DNA of 64,000 nucleotides, from NCBI GenBank assembly GCA_036821485.1, contig DAISJM010000003.1, positions 1 to 64,000 of the forward strand. Reading direction: 5' to 3'. This document shows positions 56,453 to 64,000 of the stretch, piece after piece (the first letter of the stretch is position 1; the number at the start of each line of letters is the position of its first letter). Below the pieces are notes generated by a model, which saw only the letters and a list, made by a program, of their open reading frames with translations, was not told the origin of the DNA and did no database searches. A program made the position numbers and the translations under genes. The DNA is from DAISJM01 sp036821485 (GTDB taxonomy: Bacteria; Verrucomicrobiota; Kiritimatiellia; CAIQIC01; JAGNIJ01).

Positions 56453-58828
56453 CTAATACGGCCACTTCCAGTCGCGGATTTCGGGCATATCCTCACCGCG
56501 GGCCCGGATGTATTCCTTGTGCTCGATCAGCTTGTTGTGCAGCCACTCCTTCACATGCCCCGCACGCTTCTGCAAGTTCGGCACGCGGTCGATGACGTCG
56601 TCGACCAAATTGAACCGGTCGAGTTCATTCATCACCACCATGTCGAAAGGCGTGGTCGTCGTGCCCTCTTCCTTGTAGCCGCGCACGTGGAAGTTGTCGT
56701 GGTTCGTCCGGCGATACGTCAGCCGGTGAATGAGCCACGGGTATCCGTGGAAGGCAAAGATCACCGGCTTGTTCGTGGTGAACAAGCTGTCGAAATCCTC
56801 GTCGGATAATCCGTGCGGATGCTCGCTCTTTGGCTGAAGCGTCATGAGGTCCACCACGTTCACCACGCGCACTTTCAGGTCGGCGAACTTCTGCCGCAGG
56901 ATGTCCGCTGCCGCCAGCGTCTCCAGCGTGGGAACGTCACCCGCGCACGCCAGCACCACATCCGGCTCTTCCCCGTGGTCCGTACTCGCCCAGTCCCAGA
57001 TGCCGACGCCCTTCGTGCAGTGCCGGATGGCCTCGTCCATGTTGAGGTACTGCAATGCAGGCTGCTTGCCGGCGACGATGACGTTGACGTAATGGCGGCT
57101 GCGCAGGCAGTGGTCCGTGACCGAGAGCAGCGTGTTCGCGTCCGGCGGCAGGTACACGCGGATGATCTCGGCCTTCTTGTTGATCACGTGATCGATGAAG
57201 CCGGGATCCTGGTGAGAGAACCCGTTGTGATCCTGTCGCCAGACGTGCGATGTCAGCAGGTAGTTCAGCGAAGCGATGGGCCGCCGCCAAGGGATGTGCA
57301 TCGTGGTCTTCAACCACTTGGCGTGCTGGTTGAACATGGAATCGATGATGTGGATGAAGGCCTCGTAGCAGGAGAAGAACCCGTGGCGCCCCGTGAGCAG
57401 GTAACCCTCGAGCCAGCCCTGGCAGGTGTGTTCGCTCAGAATTTCCATCACGCGCCCATCGGTCGCGAGGTGGTCGTCCTCCGCGAGCAGCTTGGCCATC
57501 CACGTGCGGGGCGTCACATCGAGCACCGCGCCAAGGCGGTTCGACGCGGTTTCGTCGGGCCCGAAGACGCGGAAATTCGCCGAACCGAGGTTGAGCTTCA
57601 TTACGTCGCGCAGTAAAGTGCCCATCACGCGCGTGGACTCAGCCTCGATGGCGCCGGGTTGCGTGACCATGATGCTGTACTTGCGGAAATCGGGCATGCG
57701 CAGGTCGCGCAGCAGCAGACCGCCATTGGCATGAGGGTTGTCACCCATTCGCCGCTTGCCCTTGGGCGCGAGCGCGGCGAGTTGGGGCACCAACCGGCCG
57801 TCCTTGTCGAACAATTCCTCCGGCCGGTAGCTCTTCATCCATTTTTCGAGAATGCGGATGTGTTCAGGCTTCTCCGCAAGGCCTGACAGCGGAACCTGGT
57901 GTGAGCGCCAGTAATCCTCCGTCTTTTTCCCGTCGACCGACTTCGGCCCGGTCCAGCCTTTCGGCGTGCGCATGACGATCATGGGCCAACGCGGGCGTTT
58001 CGGGGCGGTCTTGCTGCGCCGGGCCTTCGACTGGATGGCGCGGATCTCCGCCATTGCCTTATCCAGCGTCGCGGCCATGAGCGGATGCATCTTCTTCGGA
58101 TCGGACCCCTCGACGAAGTACGGCTTATAGCCGTAGCCGGAGAAGAGCTGGTCCAGTTCCTCGTCGGGCATGCGCGCGAGCACGGTCGGGTTGGCAATCT
58201 TGTATCCGTTGAGGTGAAGAATCGGCAGCACCGCGCCATCGCGCACAGGGTTGAGGAATTTGGTGGAATGCCAACTACAGGCGAGCGGCCCGGTTTCCGC
58301 CTCGCCATCGCCGACGATGCAGGCCACGACCAGGTCCGGGTTGTCGAACGCGGCGCCGTACGCGTGCGAAAGCGCGTAGCCCAGTTCACCGCCCTCGTGG
58401 ATGGAGCCGGGCGTTTCCGGCGCCACGTGACTGGGAATGCCGCCGGGGAACGAGAACTGGCGGAAGAGTTTCCGCATGCCGTCTTCGTCCTGCGATATGT
58501 TGGAATAGTACTCGCTGTAAGACCCCTCGAGATAGGTGTTGGCGACGGTTGCCGGGCCGCCATGTCCGGGCCCGATGATGTAGATCATGTTGAGATCGAG
58601 CTTTTTGATCAGCCGGTTCAGGTGGGCGTAGAGGAAATTCAAACCCGGCGTCGTGCCCCAGTGGCCAAGGAGCCGCGGCTTGATGTGCTTCAACTGCAGC
58701 GGCTCTTTCAGCAGCGGATTATCCAGCAGATAAATCTGGCCGACCGACAAGTAATTGGCGGCGCGCCAGTACGCGTCGATGAGTTCAAATTCCCGGGCCG
58801 AAAGAGCCTTCTTTGCCTTTGTCTTCAT
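56453..58828 (-). CDS. xfp: Phosphoketolase (xylulose-5-phosphate/fructose-6-phosphate)
   Basis: A 791-aa thiamine-diphosphate enzyme of normal length. It has HWGTTPGLNFLYAHLNR, the GPGHGGP loop (86-92), the TPP/Mg motif GDGEAETGPLACSWHSTKF (173-191), IHEGGELGYALSHAYG, and HNGFSHQDPGF in the pyrimidine-binding half. It splits xylulose-5-P or fructose-6-P with phosphate into acetyl-phosphate and glyceraldehyde-3-P or erythrose-4-P. It is separated from the defence island by 77 bp in which I see nothing. With gnd nearby it points to pentose-phosphate-linked carbon flow. Confidence 0.97.
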   Translation of the reverse strand: MKTKAKKALSAREFELIDAYWRAANYLSVGQIYLLDNPLLKEPLQLKHIKPRLLGHWGTTPGLNFLYAHLNRLIKKLDLNMIYIIGPGHGGPATVANTYLEGSYSEYYSNISQDEDGMRKLFRQFSFPGGIPSHVAPETPGSIHEGGELGYALSHAYGAAFDNPDLVVACIVGDGEAETGPLACSWHSTKFLNPVRDGAVLPILHLNGYKIANPTVLARMPDEELDQLFSGYGYKPYFVEGSDPKKMHPLMAATLDKAMAEIRAIQSKARRSKTAPKRPRWPMIVMRTPKGWTGPKSVDGKKTEDYWRSHQVPLSGLAEKPEHIRILEKWMKSYRPEELFDKDGRLVPQLAALAPKGKRRMGDNPHANGGLLLRDLRMPDFRKYSIMVTQPGAIEAESTRVMGTLLRDVMKLNLGSANFRVFGPDETASNRLGAVLDVTPRTWMAKLLAEDDHLATDGRVMEILSEHTCQGWLEGYLLTGRHGFFSCYEAFIHIIDSMFNQHAKWLKTTMHIPWRRPIASLNYLLTSHVWRQDHNGFSHQDPGFIDHVINKKAEIIRVYLPPDANTLLSVTDHCLRSRHYVNVIVAGKQPALQYLNMDEAIRHCTKGVGIWDWASTDHGEEPDVVLACAGDVPTLETLAAADILRQKFADLKVRVVNVVDLMTLQPKSEHPHGLSDEDFDSLFTTNKPVIFAFHGYPWLIHRLTYRRTNHDNFHVRGYKEEGTTTTPFDMVVMNELDRFNLVDDVIDRVPNLQKRAGHVKEWLHNKLIEHKEYIRARGEDMPEIRDWKWPY

Positions 58829-58912
58829 TGGTTTGCTCCCTTACGTGAATCCATCAATTATCCGCCTTCGCGACGGAAGATCAAGACTGCACCGCGCGAG
58901 GATTCTGCTAGC

Positions 58913-60532
58913 ATGTGCGCATTGATGCGACGCGCCCTGTTCATCACGATTTTGCTGCTTGCCGCCGCCGCGCGCCTGTCGAACCTCGGCGCGGGTCTGC
59001 CGTACATTGATTACATCGACGAAGGACACTTCGTTCATCAGACCGTTCACATGCTTCGCACCGGCGGGTGGTCGCCGCTGAGTTATGTTTATCCCACGCT
59101 TCCCCTTCACGTCGCAAAACTCGCGGCCCTCGCAACCGCTCCGCTCTACGAACGCGTTCACGGGCGGCCGCTTGAAGCGGACCTCTCGCCGACACCCTAT
59201 ACCTACTACGACGAGATCGCGCCGCCGTGGATTATCCGCATCGCGCGCACGCTCACGTTTGCCGCGGCGCTTGGTGTTGTGATCCTCACCGGGTTGCTCG
59301 CGCGCCGCGTCGCGGGACGTGAAGCTGGGCTGTTGGCGATGCTGCTTGCCGCCCTCGCGCCCGCGCTCGTGATTCGCAGCAGCATCGCGGGTGTGGATAT
59401 GTGGGTTACGCTTTTCATAACGGCGGCGTTTCTGTTGGCGCATCGCGCTGCGGCTACTGCGCAGGCGCGACGCGATGCTGTGCTGGCCGGGGTTATGTTG
59501 GGCCTGGCGTTCGCGTCGAAGTATCCTCCCATCCTCCTCGCGATCGGCGTGGGATGGCAACTGTTCGCGGGCGCTGGCACGTGGCGTGAGCGTGGCTGGA
59601 AGGTTGCACTTGCGGCCGTGGCGGCCGCGGTGACGGCTGTTGTGGTGATGCCCGGACTGTGGACCGAACCGATGCGCGTCTTCTGGGGTATGAGCACGCC
59701 GGGCGCAGACAACCAGTCGCTGGCCCTTGGTTCCTACCTGCGGCAACTCTTTGTACGCGCCGAATGGGATCAGCCGCTGGCGCATCCTGAACTTGGCGCG
59801 GTGTTCGTGATCTTCTGCGCCGCTGGCGCTGTGGTCGGGTTGCGTGATCGGACGATGCGGCGCACGGTCGCAGGCTGGCTGGTTGCGGGCGGCGTCTTTG
59901 TCGGGTTTCTGCTCTTCTTCCGTTTTCGGCCATTCCGCTACCTGGTGCCGCTGGTTCCTCTCGCGTGCGTGCTGGCCGCGCTTCCTTACGCCGTATTGCG
60001 CGCGCGGGTATCGCGAAAACTTGTTGTCGATCTCGCCGCGGCGGGCGCGGCGCTGCTGCTCTTCGCGCAGGCCGATATCGAGTACGCACTCGGGCGGCTG
60101 CGATTGGTGGACTCGCGCGTCGCGGCGGTGAACTGGTTGCGCGAGAATGTCGGACCGGGGAGCGCCGTTCTCTTCGTCGAAGAGCTTGCCGTATTGCCGT
60201 CGGAGCGTGCGCGTAGCGGCGCGCGAGTCGCGAGCGCGCCGTGGGACGAGGTCGAAGACGCGCTCGCGGATGGCCGATACGACTATGTCGTGGCGGGCCG
60301 ATTGAAGCGGCCGGGAGGAGCGGAAATCGATGCCCGTGCGCAGCGGTTCATGCAGCAAGCCTTCTCATTGAGGCGATGCGTCGGCCAAAGGCCGACGGAG
60401 CCTGACCCGGGCTTCTGGCGCGGCAACGATCAGCTGGTTCTGATCTTTCAGCGACGGGCATTTTTCCAAGGGTTGGAAAAACTCCGGCTTGATCGCGCGG
60501 CGCCATCGGCTACCGTAGCAACATCATGGTGA
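58913..60532 (+). CDS. GT-C membrane glycosyltransferase (PMT/ArnT-like)
   Basis: A 539-aa protein with about ten to twelve transmembrane helices. YIDYIDEGHFVHQ in the first outer loop carries the acidic DE motif of GT-C lipid-phosphate-sugar transferases. A soluble C-terminal domain (about 400-539) follows LLLFAQADIEYALG. It should transfer a sugar from a polyprenyl-phosphate donor on the outer face of the inner membrane. The ATG at 58913 is chosen; the frame runs open upstream through xfp antisense. Its C-terminal coding region includes the palindromic repeat, read as FFQGLEK. The stop overlaps the DUF503 start. Confidence 0.8.
   Translation: MCALMRRALFITILLLAAAARLSNLGAGLPYIDYIDEGHFVHQTVHMLRTGGWSPLSYVYPTLPLHVAKLAALATAPLYERVHGRPLEADLSPTPYTYYDEIAPPWIIRIARTLTFAAALGVVILTGLLARRVAGREAGLLAMLLAALAPALVIRSSIAGVDMWVTLFITAAFLLAHRAAATAQARRDAVLAGVMLGLAFASKYPPILLAIGVGWQLFAGAGTWRERGWKVALAAVAAAVTAVVVMPGLWTEPMRVFWGMSTPGADNQSLALGSYLRQLFVRAEWDQPLAHPELGAVFVIFCAAGAVVGLRDRTMRRTVAGWLVAGGVFVGFLLFFRFRPFRYLVPLVPLACVLAALPYAVLRARVSRKLVVDLAAAGAALLLFAQADIEYALGRLRLVDSRVAAVNWLRENVGPGSAVLFVEELAVLPSERARSGARVASAPWDEVEDALADGRYDYVVAGRLKRPGGAEIDARAQRFMQQAFSLRRCVGQRPTEPDPGFWRGNDQLVLIFQRRAFFQGLEKLRLDRAAPSATVATSW
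60462..60480. repeat. Third copy of the palindromic repeat (TTTTCCAAGGGTTGGAAAA)
   Basis: Identical to the reverse complement of the copies at 30366-30384 and 30397-30415. It lies in the last 24 codons of the GT-C gene and is translated as FFQGLEK. The residues after it (LRLDRAAPSATVATSW) look non-conserved. Confidence 0.9.
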
Positions 60533-60807
60533 TCGGACTTCTACAGGCGCAGTTGAGCATTCCGGATTCGCATTCGCTGAAGGACAAACGGCATGTGTTG
60601 CGGAGTCTCAAGGACCGCGCGGTGAACAAATGGAACGTGAGTGTCGCGGAGACGGACAAGCAGGATCTCTGGCAGGCCGCGGAACTTTCGTTTGTCACCG
60701 TGGCGTCGCAACGTGACGTGGTGGACAAGCGCCTCGCGGAAATTGCCGACCAGCTCCGTTGCGACCCGCGCTACGTGCTCCTCGATTACACGACGCAGCT
60801 GCTGTAG
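60526..60807 (+). CDS. DUF503 (YlxP-like) protein
   Basis: A 93-aa protein, MVIGLLQAQLSIPDSHSLKDKRHVLRSLKDRAVNKWNVSVAETD. The SLKdKR-x-V-l-rslkdR pattern and the NVSVAE(T/V)D continuation define DUF503. Homologues often sit beside rbfA or infB and are linked to translation or ribosome biogenesis; here it overlaps the GT-C gene by 7 bp. Function is not established. Confidence 0.93.
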   Translation: MVIGLLQAQLSIPDSHSLKDKRHVLRSLKDRAVNKWNVSVAETDKQDLWQAAELSFVTVASQRDVVDKRLAEIADQLRCDPRYVLLDYTTQLL

Positions 60808-60843
60808 TTCTCCGCCGCCCGCGGAGGGGCGGCCTACACCCGG

Positions 60844-61440
60844 CTACAGGGGGACCTTCATCCCAAAATCCCGCTCCAGCACATCCAGCAGTTCCGCGAC
60901 GGGCAGGCCGACCACGTTTGTGTAGGAACCGCGGATGGCGCGGACGAGAAAGCTGCCGATGCCTTGGATCGCGTACGCGCCGGCTTTGTCCATGGGCTCG
61001 CCTGAGTTCACATAGAAATCAATTTCCTGCCGGGTGAGCTTCTTGAACTCCACGCGTGTCCGCGCGACAAGGCTTTGTTCCCTGCCGCCGCAACGCACGC
61101 AGACGCCGGTCATCACCTCGTGCGTGCGGCTGCTGAGCAGGTTCAGCATGCGACGCGCATCGGCTGCGTTGCGCGGCTTGCCGAGTATCGTTCGACCCAA
61201 CACAACGATGGTATCCGCCGCGATGATGATCGGGCGATCGCCCACGCGCTGGGCGACGGCGTGGGCCTTGTCCCTGGCGGCGCGGCGCGCGAAGGCGACG
61301 GGCTGCTCGTTCGGACGCGGGCGTTCATCGGTGTCGGGCACGACGATGCGGAATCGCAGGCCGAGCTGTTTCAGGAACGCACGGCGGCGCGGGGAGGAGC
61401 TGGCGAGAATGATGGAAGAGCGCCTAATTCCAGTCGGCAT
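60844..61440 (-). CDS. maf: Maf-type nucleoside triphosphate pyrophosphatase
   Basis: A 198-aa Maf protein: LASSSPRRRAFLKQLGL (12-28), the central AADTIVVLGRTILGKP, and later DKAGAYAIQGIGSFLVRAIRGSYTNVVGLP. These are the metal/nucleotide-binding segments of the family, which hydrolyses dTTP/UTP or modified nucleotides to monophosphates. The start at 61440 overlaps the end of gnd by 17 bp, so it is probably translated from the gnd transcript. Confidence 0.95.
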   Translation of the reverse strand: MPTGIRRSSIILASSSPRRRAFLKQLGLRFRIVVPDTDERPRPNEQPVAFARRAARDKAHAVAQRVGDRPIIIAADTIVVLGRTILGKPRNAADARRMLNLLSSRTHEVMTGVCVRCGGREQSLVARTRVEFKKLTRQEIDFYVNSGEPMDKAGAYAIQGIGSFLVRAIRGSYTNVVGLPVAELLDVLERDFGMKVPL

Positions 61441-62836
61441 GGAAGAACTCCCCGCGGGGTTTGTCGATGCGCTCGAAGGTGTGTGCGCCGAAGAAATCGC
61501 GCTGCGCCTGCAGCAGGTTCGCGGGCAGTTGCGCGCTGCGGTAGCTGTCGTAGTAGTTCAGCGCGGCGCTGAACGTCGGCACCGGGATGCCGAGGCGGAC
61601 GGCCTCGCGCAGGACGCGGCGCCAGCTCGTCTGGGCTTTCGAGACCGCACGTTTGAAATACTTGTCGAGCAGCAGGTTTGGCAGGTCGGCCTTGCGGTCG
61701 AAGGCTTCCTGGATGCGGTTGAGGAACTGCGCGCGAATGATGCAGCCACCGCGCCAGAGCAGCGCGATCTGGCCGGGCTGCAGGCCCCAGCGATATTCGG
61801 CGTCGGCCGCGCGCATCATGGCGAACCCCTGCGCATAGGAGCAGATCTTGGAGGCATAGAGTGCGTTGCGGATGTCTTCGATGAACTTCACGCGGTCGCC
61901 TTTGAACGCGCCGCGCGGTCCTTTGAGCAGGCTGGCGGCGGCTGTGCGCTGCTCCTTCAGCGCGGACATGTTGCGCGCGAAAACCGCTTCGGTGATCAGT
62001 GTAAGCGGCACACCGAGGTCGAGCGCGACCTGGCTGGTCCACTTGCCGGTGCCCTTCTGTCCGGCGGCATCGAGGATCATTTCCACCAGCGGGTTGCCGG
62101 TCTCGGGGTCCTGTTTCCTGAGGACCTTGGAGGTGATCTCGATGAGGTACGAATCCAGCTCGGTGGCATTCCATTGTGCGAAGACATCGCCAAGTTCCGC
62201 GGCGGAGAGGCCGAGGGCCTGACGCATGAGCGCGTAGGCTTCGCAGATGAGCTGCATATCGCCGTACTCGATGCCGTTGTGGACCATCTTCACAAAGTGA
62301 CCGGCGCCACCGGGGCCGATCCAGTCGCAGCAGGGTGCGGTGCCGGCCTTGGCGGCGATATCCTGAAAGATGGTTTTTACGTGCGGCCATGCGGCGGACG
62401 AACCGCCGGGCATGATGCTGGGACCTTTCAGAGCGCCCTCTTCGCCGCCGGAGACGCCGGTGCCGATGTAGAGCAGGCCGCGTGCTTCCGCTTCCTTCAC
62501 GCGGCGCTCGGTGTCGGGAAAGAACGAGTTACCGCCGTCGATGAGAATATCGCCGGGTTCAAGATGCGGAACGAGTTGTTCGATCAGCATGTCTACGGCG
62601 GCGCCGGCTTTGACCATCATCATGATCCGGCGTGGCTTCTGCAGGAGGGCGACGAGTTGCTCGATCGAGTGCGCGCCGAGGATGGATTTGCCGGCGGCCG
62701 GCCCGCGCAGAAAATCGTCCACCTTGGACACGGTGCGATTGAACACGGCGACGGTGTGACCGTGGTTGGCCATGTTGAGCACGAGGTTCTCGCCCATCAC
62801 GGCGAGGCCGATCAAGCCGATAGTTGCCTGGGACAT
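61424..62836 (-). CDS. gnd: 6-phosphogluconate dehydrogenase (decarboxylating)
   Basis: A 470-aa protein, the usual length of the dimeric GndA type. It has an N-terminal NADP Rossmann motif GLIGLAVMGENLVLNMANHG, then ILIDGGNSFFPDTERR, the substrate site GVSGGEEGALKGPSIMPGG, the catalytic region GGAGHFVKMVHNGIEYGDMQLI, and the C-terminal FHADWN. It converts 6-phosphogluconate to ribulose-5-P, CO2 and NADPH, feeding the pentose-phosphate pathway and thereby the nearby phosphoketolase. It overlaps maf. Confidence 0.97.
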   Translation of the reverse strand: MSQATIGLIGLAVMGENLVLNMANHGHTVAVFNRTVSKVDDFLRGPAAGKSILGAHSIEQLVALLQKPRRIMMMVKAGAAVDMLIEQLVPHLEPGDILIDGGNSFFPDTERRVKEAEARGLLYIGTGVSGGEEGALKGPSIMPGGSSAAWPHVKTIFQDIAAKAGTAPCCDWIGPGGAGHFVKMVHNGIEYGDMQLICEAYALMRQALGLSAAELGDVFAQWNATELDSYLIEITSKVLRKQDPETGNPLVEMILDAAGQKGTGKWTSQVALDLGVPLTLITEAVFARNMSALKEQRTAAASLLKGPRGAFKGDRVKFIEDIRNALYASKICSYAQGFAMMRAADAEYRWGLQPGQIALLWRGGCIIRAQFLNRIQEAFDRKADLPNLLLDKYFKRAVSKAQTSWRRVLREAVRLGIPVPTFSAALNYYDSYRSAQLPANLLQAQRDFFGAHTFERIDKPRGEFFHADWN

Positions 62837-62904
62837 GGGGCGCTCCTTGTTGTGACCCGTTCTTAATGTGCCACAAAACGCGGGGATGACAAGGAAACGC
62901 CGGG

Positions 62905-63891
62905 CTAGAGCGCGGAGCGCCAGCGTCGCGGAGAGAGGCCGGTTTTCTGCCGGAAGCGGCGGGCGAAGTAGTTCGCATTGTCGAATCCCGCCCGTTCAGC
63001 CACTTCCTGGATGCTGAGCGTAAGGTCGCGCAGCAGTTCCTGGGCGAGGGAGATGCGCATCCACGCGACGAAGGTGGAGAAGCTCTGCCCCATATGCTGG
63101 TGGAAGAGCGCGGAGAAATGGTTGGGCGACATGTGTGCGGCGCGGGCGATCTCGGTCACGCTGTAGGGCATCTCCGGATTCCGGCGCACCACGCCGGCCA
63201 CGACTTGGACCAAGGCGGCGCCGGTGGATCGGCCAAGCCCCTCGAACTGGCGGCCGAGGCTTACGTTCAGTGCATCGCTGAAGGCTTTCTCCAATCGCGG
63301 TGCGCGCGGTTTCGCGATGGCCGGAGGTGAGGTGCGGGCCGCGAGCAGACCTGCGAGGACGACTGCGGCCACGTCGAGCAAGCGTTGCGCAAGAGCCAAC
63401 TTGTGTCCCTTGAGACACGGCAGGGCATAGTAGGACTTGCGTAACTTCTTCATATCGATGTCGGCGCCCTTTACATGGCGTCGCGCTGCGCGCCAGCCGC
63501 CGTCGGTTGAGCCGGAGGAGAACGCGCAGGAGCAGATGACAAACAATTCCGGGGCTGCTCCGTCAGAAAAGACCACCGGCGCGGCCAGCAGCGAGACGCC
63601 CCCGTGACAACTGTGCTGGACGAGCCCGCGGTTGATGGCGGCAAACGAGGTGAGAGATCGGCAGGTTATGCATCGCTGGCTGCCGACTTCGCTGGCGCGC
63701 ATCAGCTTGCAGAAGTCCGGGAGACGAATCAGGTCACCCGCGGTGACCACCTCGAGTTTCTCATTCTCCTTGGGGAGCAGAATCATCAGGCCAAGGCCGG
63801 TCTCTTCCCGAAGAAGAGCGTCCAGTTTCGCCATGGCCGGATGCCGGCAGAGCTCCACGGCCAGCGATTCCAGATGTGTGGCGGGTATCAT
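62905..63891 (-). CDS. AraC-family transcriptional regulator with PocR sensory domain
   Basis: A 328-aa protein. Residues about 15-165 are a PocR-type ligand domain (FCKLMRASEVGSQRCITCRS, VQHSCHGGVSLLAAPVVFSDG, with the Cys/His set of the family). The C-terminal 100 residues hold the two AraC helix-turn-helices (YSVTEIARAAHMSPNHFSALFHQHMG; IQEVAERAGFDNANYFARRFRQKTGLSPRRWR). PocR domains sense small hydrocarbon-type ligands in characterised regulators. AGGTGA lies six bases upstream of the ATG. The remaining window to 64000 is its AT-rich upstream region; I see no clear promoter or gene in it. Targets are unknown; gnd and maf are next downstream. Confidence 0.9.
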   Translation of the reverse strand: MIPATHLESLAVELCRHPAMAKLDALLREETGLGLMILLPKENEKLEVVTAGDLIRLPDFCKLMRASEVGSQRCITCRSLTSFAAINRGLVQHSCHGGVSLLAAPVVFSDGAAPELFVICSCAFSSGSTDGGWRAARRHVKGADIDMKKLRKSYYALPCLKGHKLALAQRLLDVAAVVLAGLLAARTSPPAIAKPRAPRLEKAFSDALNVSLGRQFEGLGRSTGAALVQVVAGVVRRNPEMPYSVTEIARAAHMSPNHFSALFHQHMGQSFSTFVAWMRISLAQELLRDLTLSIQEVAERAGFDNANYFARRFRQKTGLSPRRWRSAL

Positions 63892-64000
63892 GATTCACCT
63901 GTGCTGAAGCATAACATAGAAGCGTGCTATTGACCACGGCATAAATATTGCCACTGGGGGTAGAAATGTCTCCGTATTCGTAGGATAGTACTATAGGGGC

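Noticed and set aside
44334..56460. Attachment-site duplication of the tRNA-Val 3' end
   Set aside because: I compared the tRNA T-arm and acceptor end with the sequence around the far island boundary and found no convincing direct repeat. No integrase is encoded either, so island status rests on position, gene content and composition.
58841..60358. 505-aa minus-strand reading frame
   Set aside because: Antisense to the GT-C gene; Arg/His-rich, no fold, and the plus-strand protein has clear helices.
61034..62866. 610-aa plus-strand reading frame
   Set aside because: Antisense to gnd and maf, both of which are complete conserved enzymes.
1..64000. CRISPR arrays and insertion-sequence transposases
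   Set aside because: No regularly spaced direct repeats and no cas or transposase proteins were seen anywhere in the window.

Overview
The window is high-GC, densely coded bacterial chromosome and most likely comes from the Planctomycetota/Verrucomicrobiota/Lentisphaerota/Kiritimatiellota (PVC) assemblage. Three things point there: a prepilin-type protein ending in the H-X9-DG motif, a giant kinase fused to leucine-rich repeats and a C-type lectin fold, and secreted enzymes with C-terminal DYDGDG (FG-GAP/VCBS-like) repeats. The phylum is an inference; there is no 16S gene. Nothing indicates a plasmid or phage. The 5' edge cuts an alpha/beta hydrolase.

Layout. 1-4.7 kb: M24 peptidase, then dnaA and dnaN, with DnaA-box-like sites on both sides of dnaA (probable bipartite oriC). 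4.8-13.9 kb: TRL-like lipoprotein, beta-barrel protein, MsrB, UvrD/PcrA-type helicase, lone receiver protein, small Ser/Thr kinase, MATE exporter, two very small genes and a MerR-like regulator. 13.9-21.8 kb, minus strand: envelope block of an outer-membrane-like protein, a membrane protein, an alkaline phosphatase and a second exported protein sharing the same C-terminal repeat array, and a MscS-type channel. 22-28.3 kb: tRNA-Gln, then sixA-ptsP-DUF481 (a PTS-Ntr-like unit) and two radical SAM enzymes. 28.4-31.2 kb: a cobalamin riboswitch with promoter and intrinsic terminator in front of a DUF4465 surface protein, translationally coupled to a pseudopilin. 31.2-34.7 kb: three GT4 glycosyltransferases. 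34.8-37 kb: rplU-rpmA-obg, interrupted by a GxxExxY gene framed by 20-bp inverted repeats. 37-44.3 kb: kinase-LRR-lectin protein and a ParE/ParC-type topoisomerase pair.

At 44.4-56.4 kb, starting 8 bp past the 3' end of tRNA-Val, lies a defence island. One operon reads leftward: DUF499/BrxC-like ATPase, short PglZ, a VapBC-like pair, DUF3800 protein, DUF1156/COG1743 methylase with zinc ribbons, a 136-aa unknown and a SNF2 helicase. A divergent 98-aa gene shares its promoter region, where both -35 boxes sit inside a 9-bp inverted repeat (TTGACACGC). The content resembles type 3 BREX (PglXI, BrxHII, PglZ, ATPase), but no BrxA, BrxB, BrxF or BrxL is recognisable. This is the best candidate for an under-described system.

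56.4-64 kb holds housekeeping genes: phosphoketolase, a GT-C glycosyltransferase, DUF503, Maf, 6-phosphogluconate dehydrogenase and a PocR-AraC regulator.

A 19-bp palindrome (TTTTCCAA-CCC-TTGGAAAA) with no stop codon in any frame occurs three times inside coding sequence: twice in the prepilin leader and once near the C-terminus of the GT-C enzyme. It looks like a dispersed repeat that tolerates being translated.
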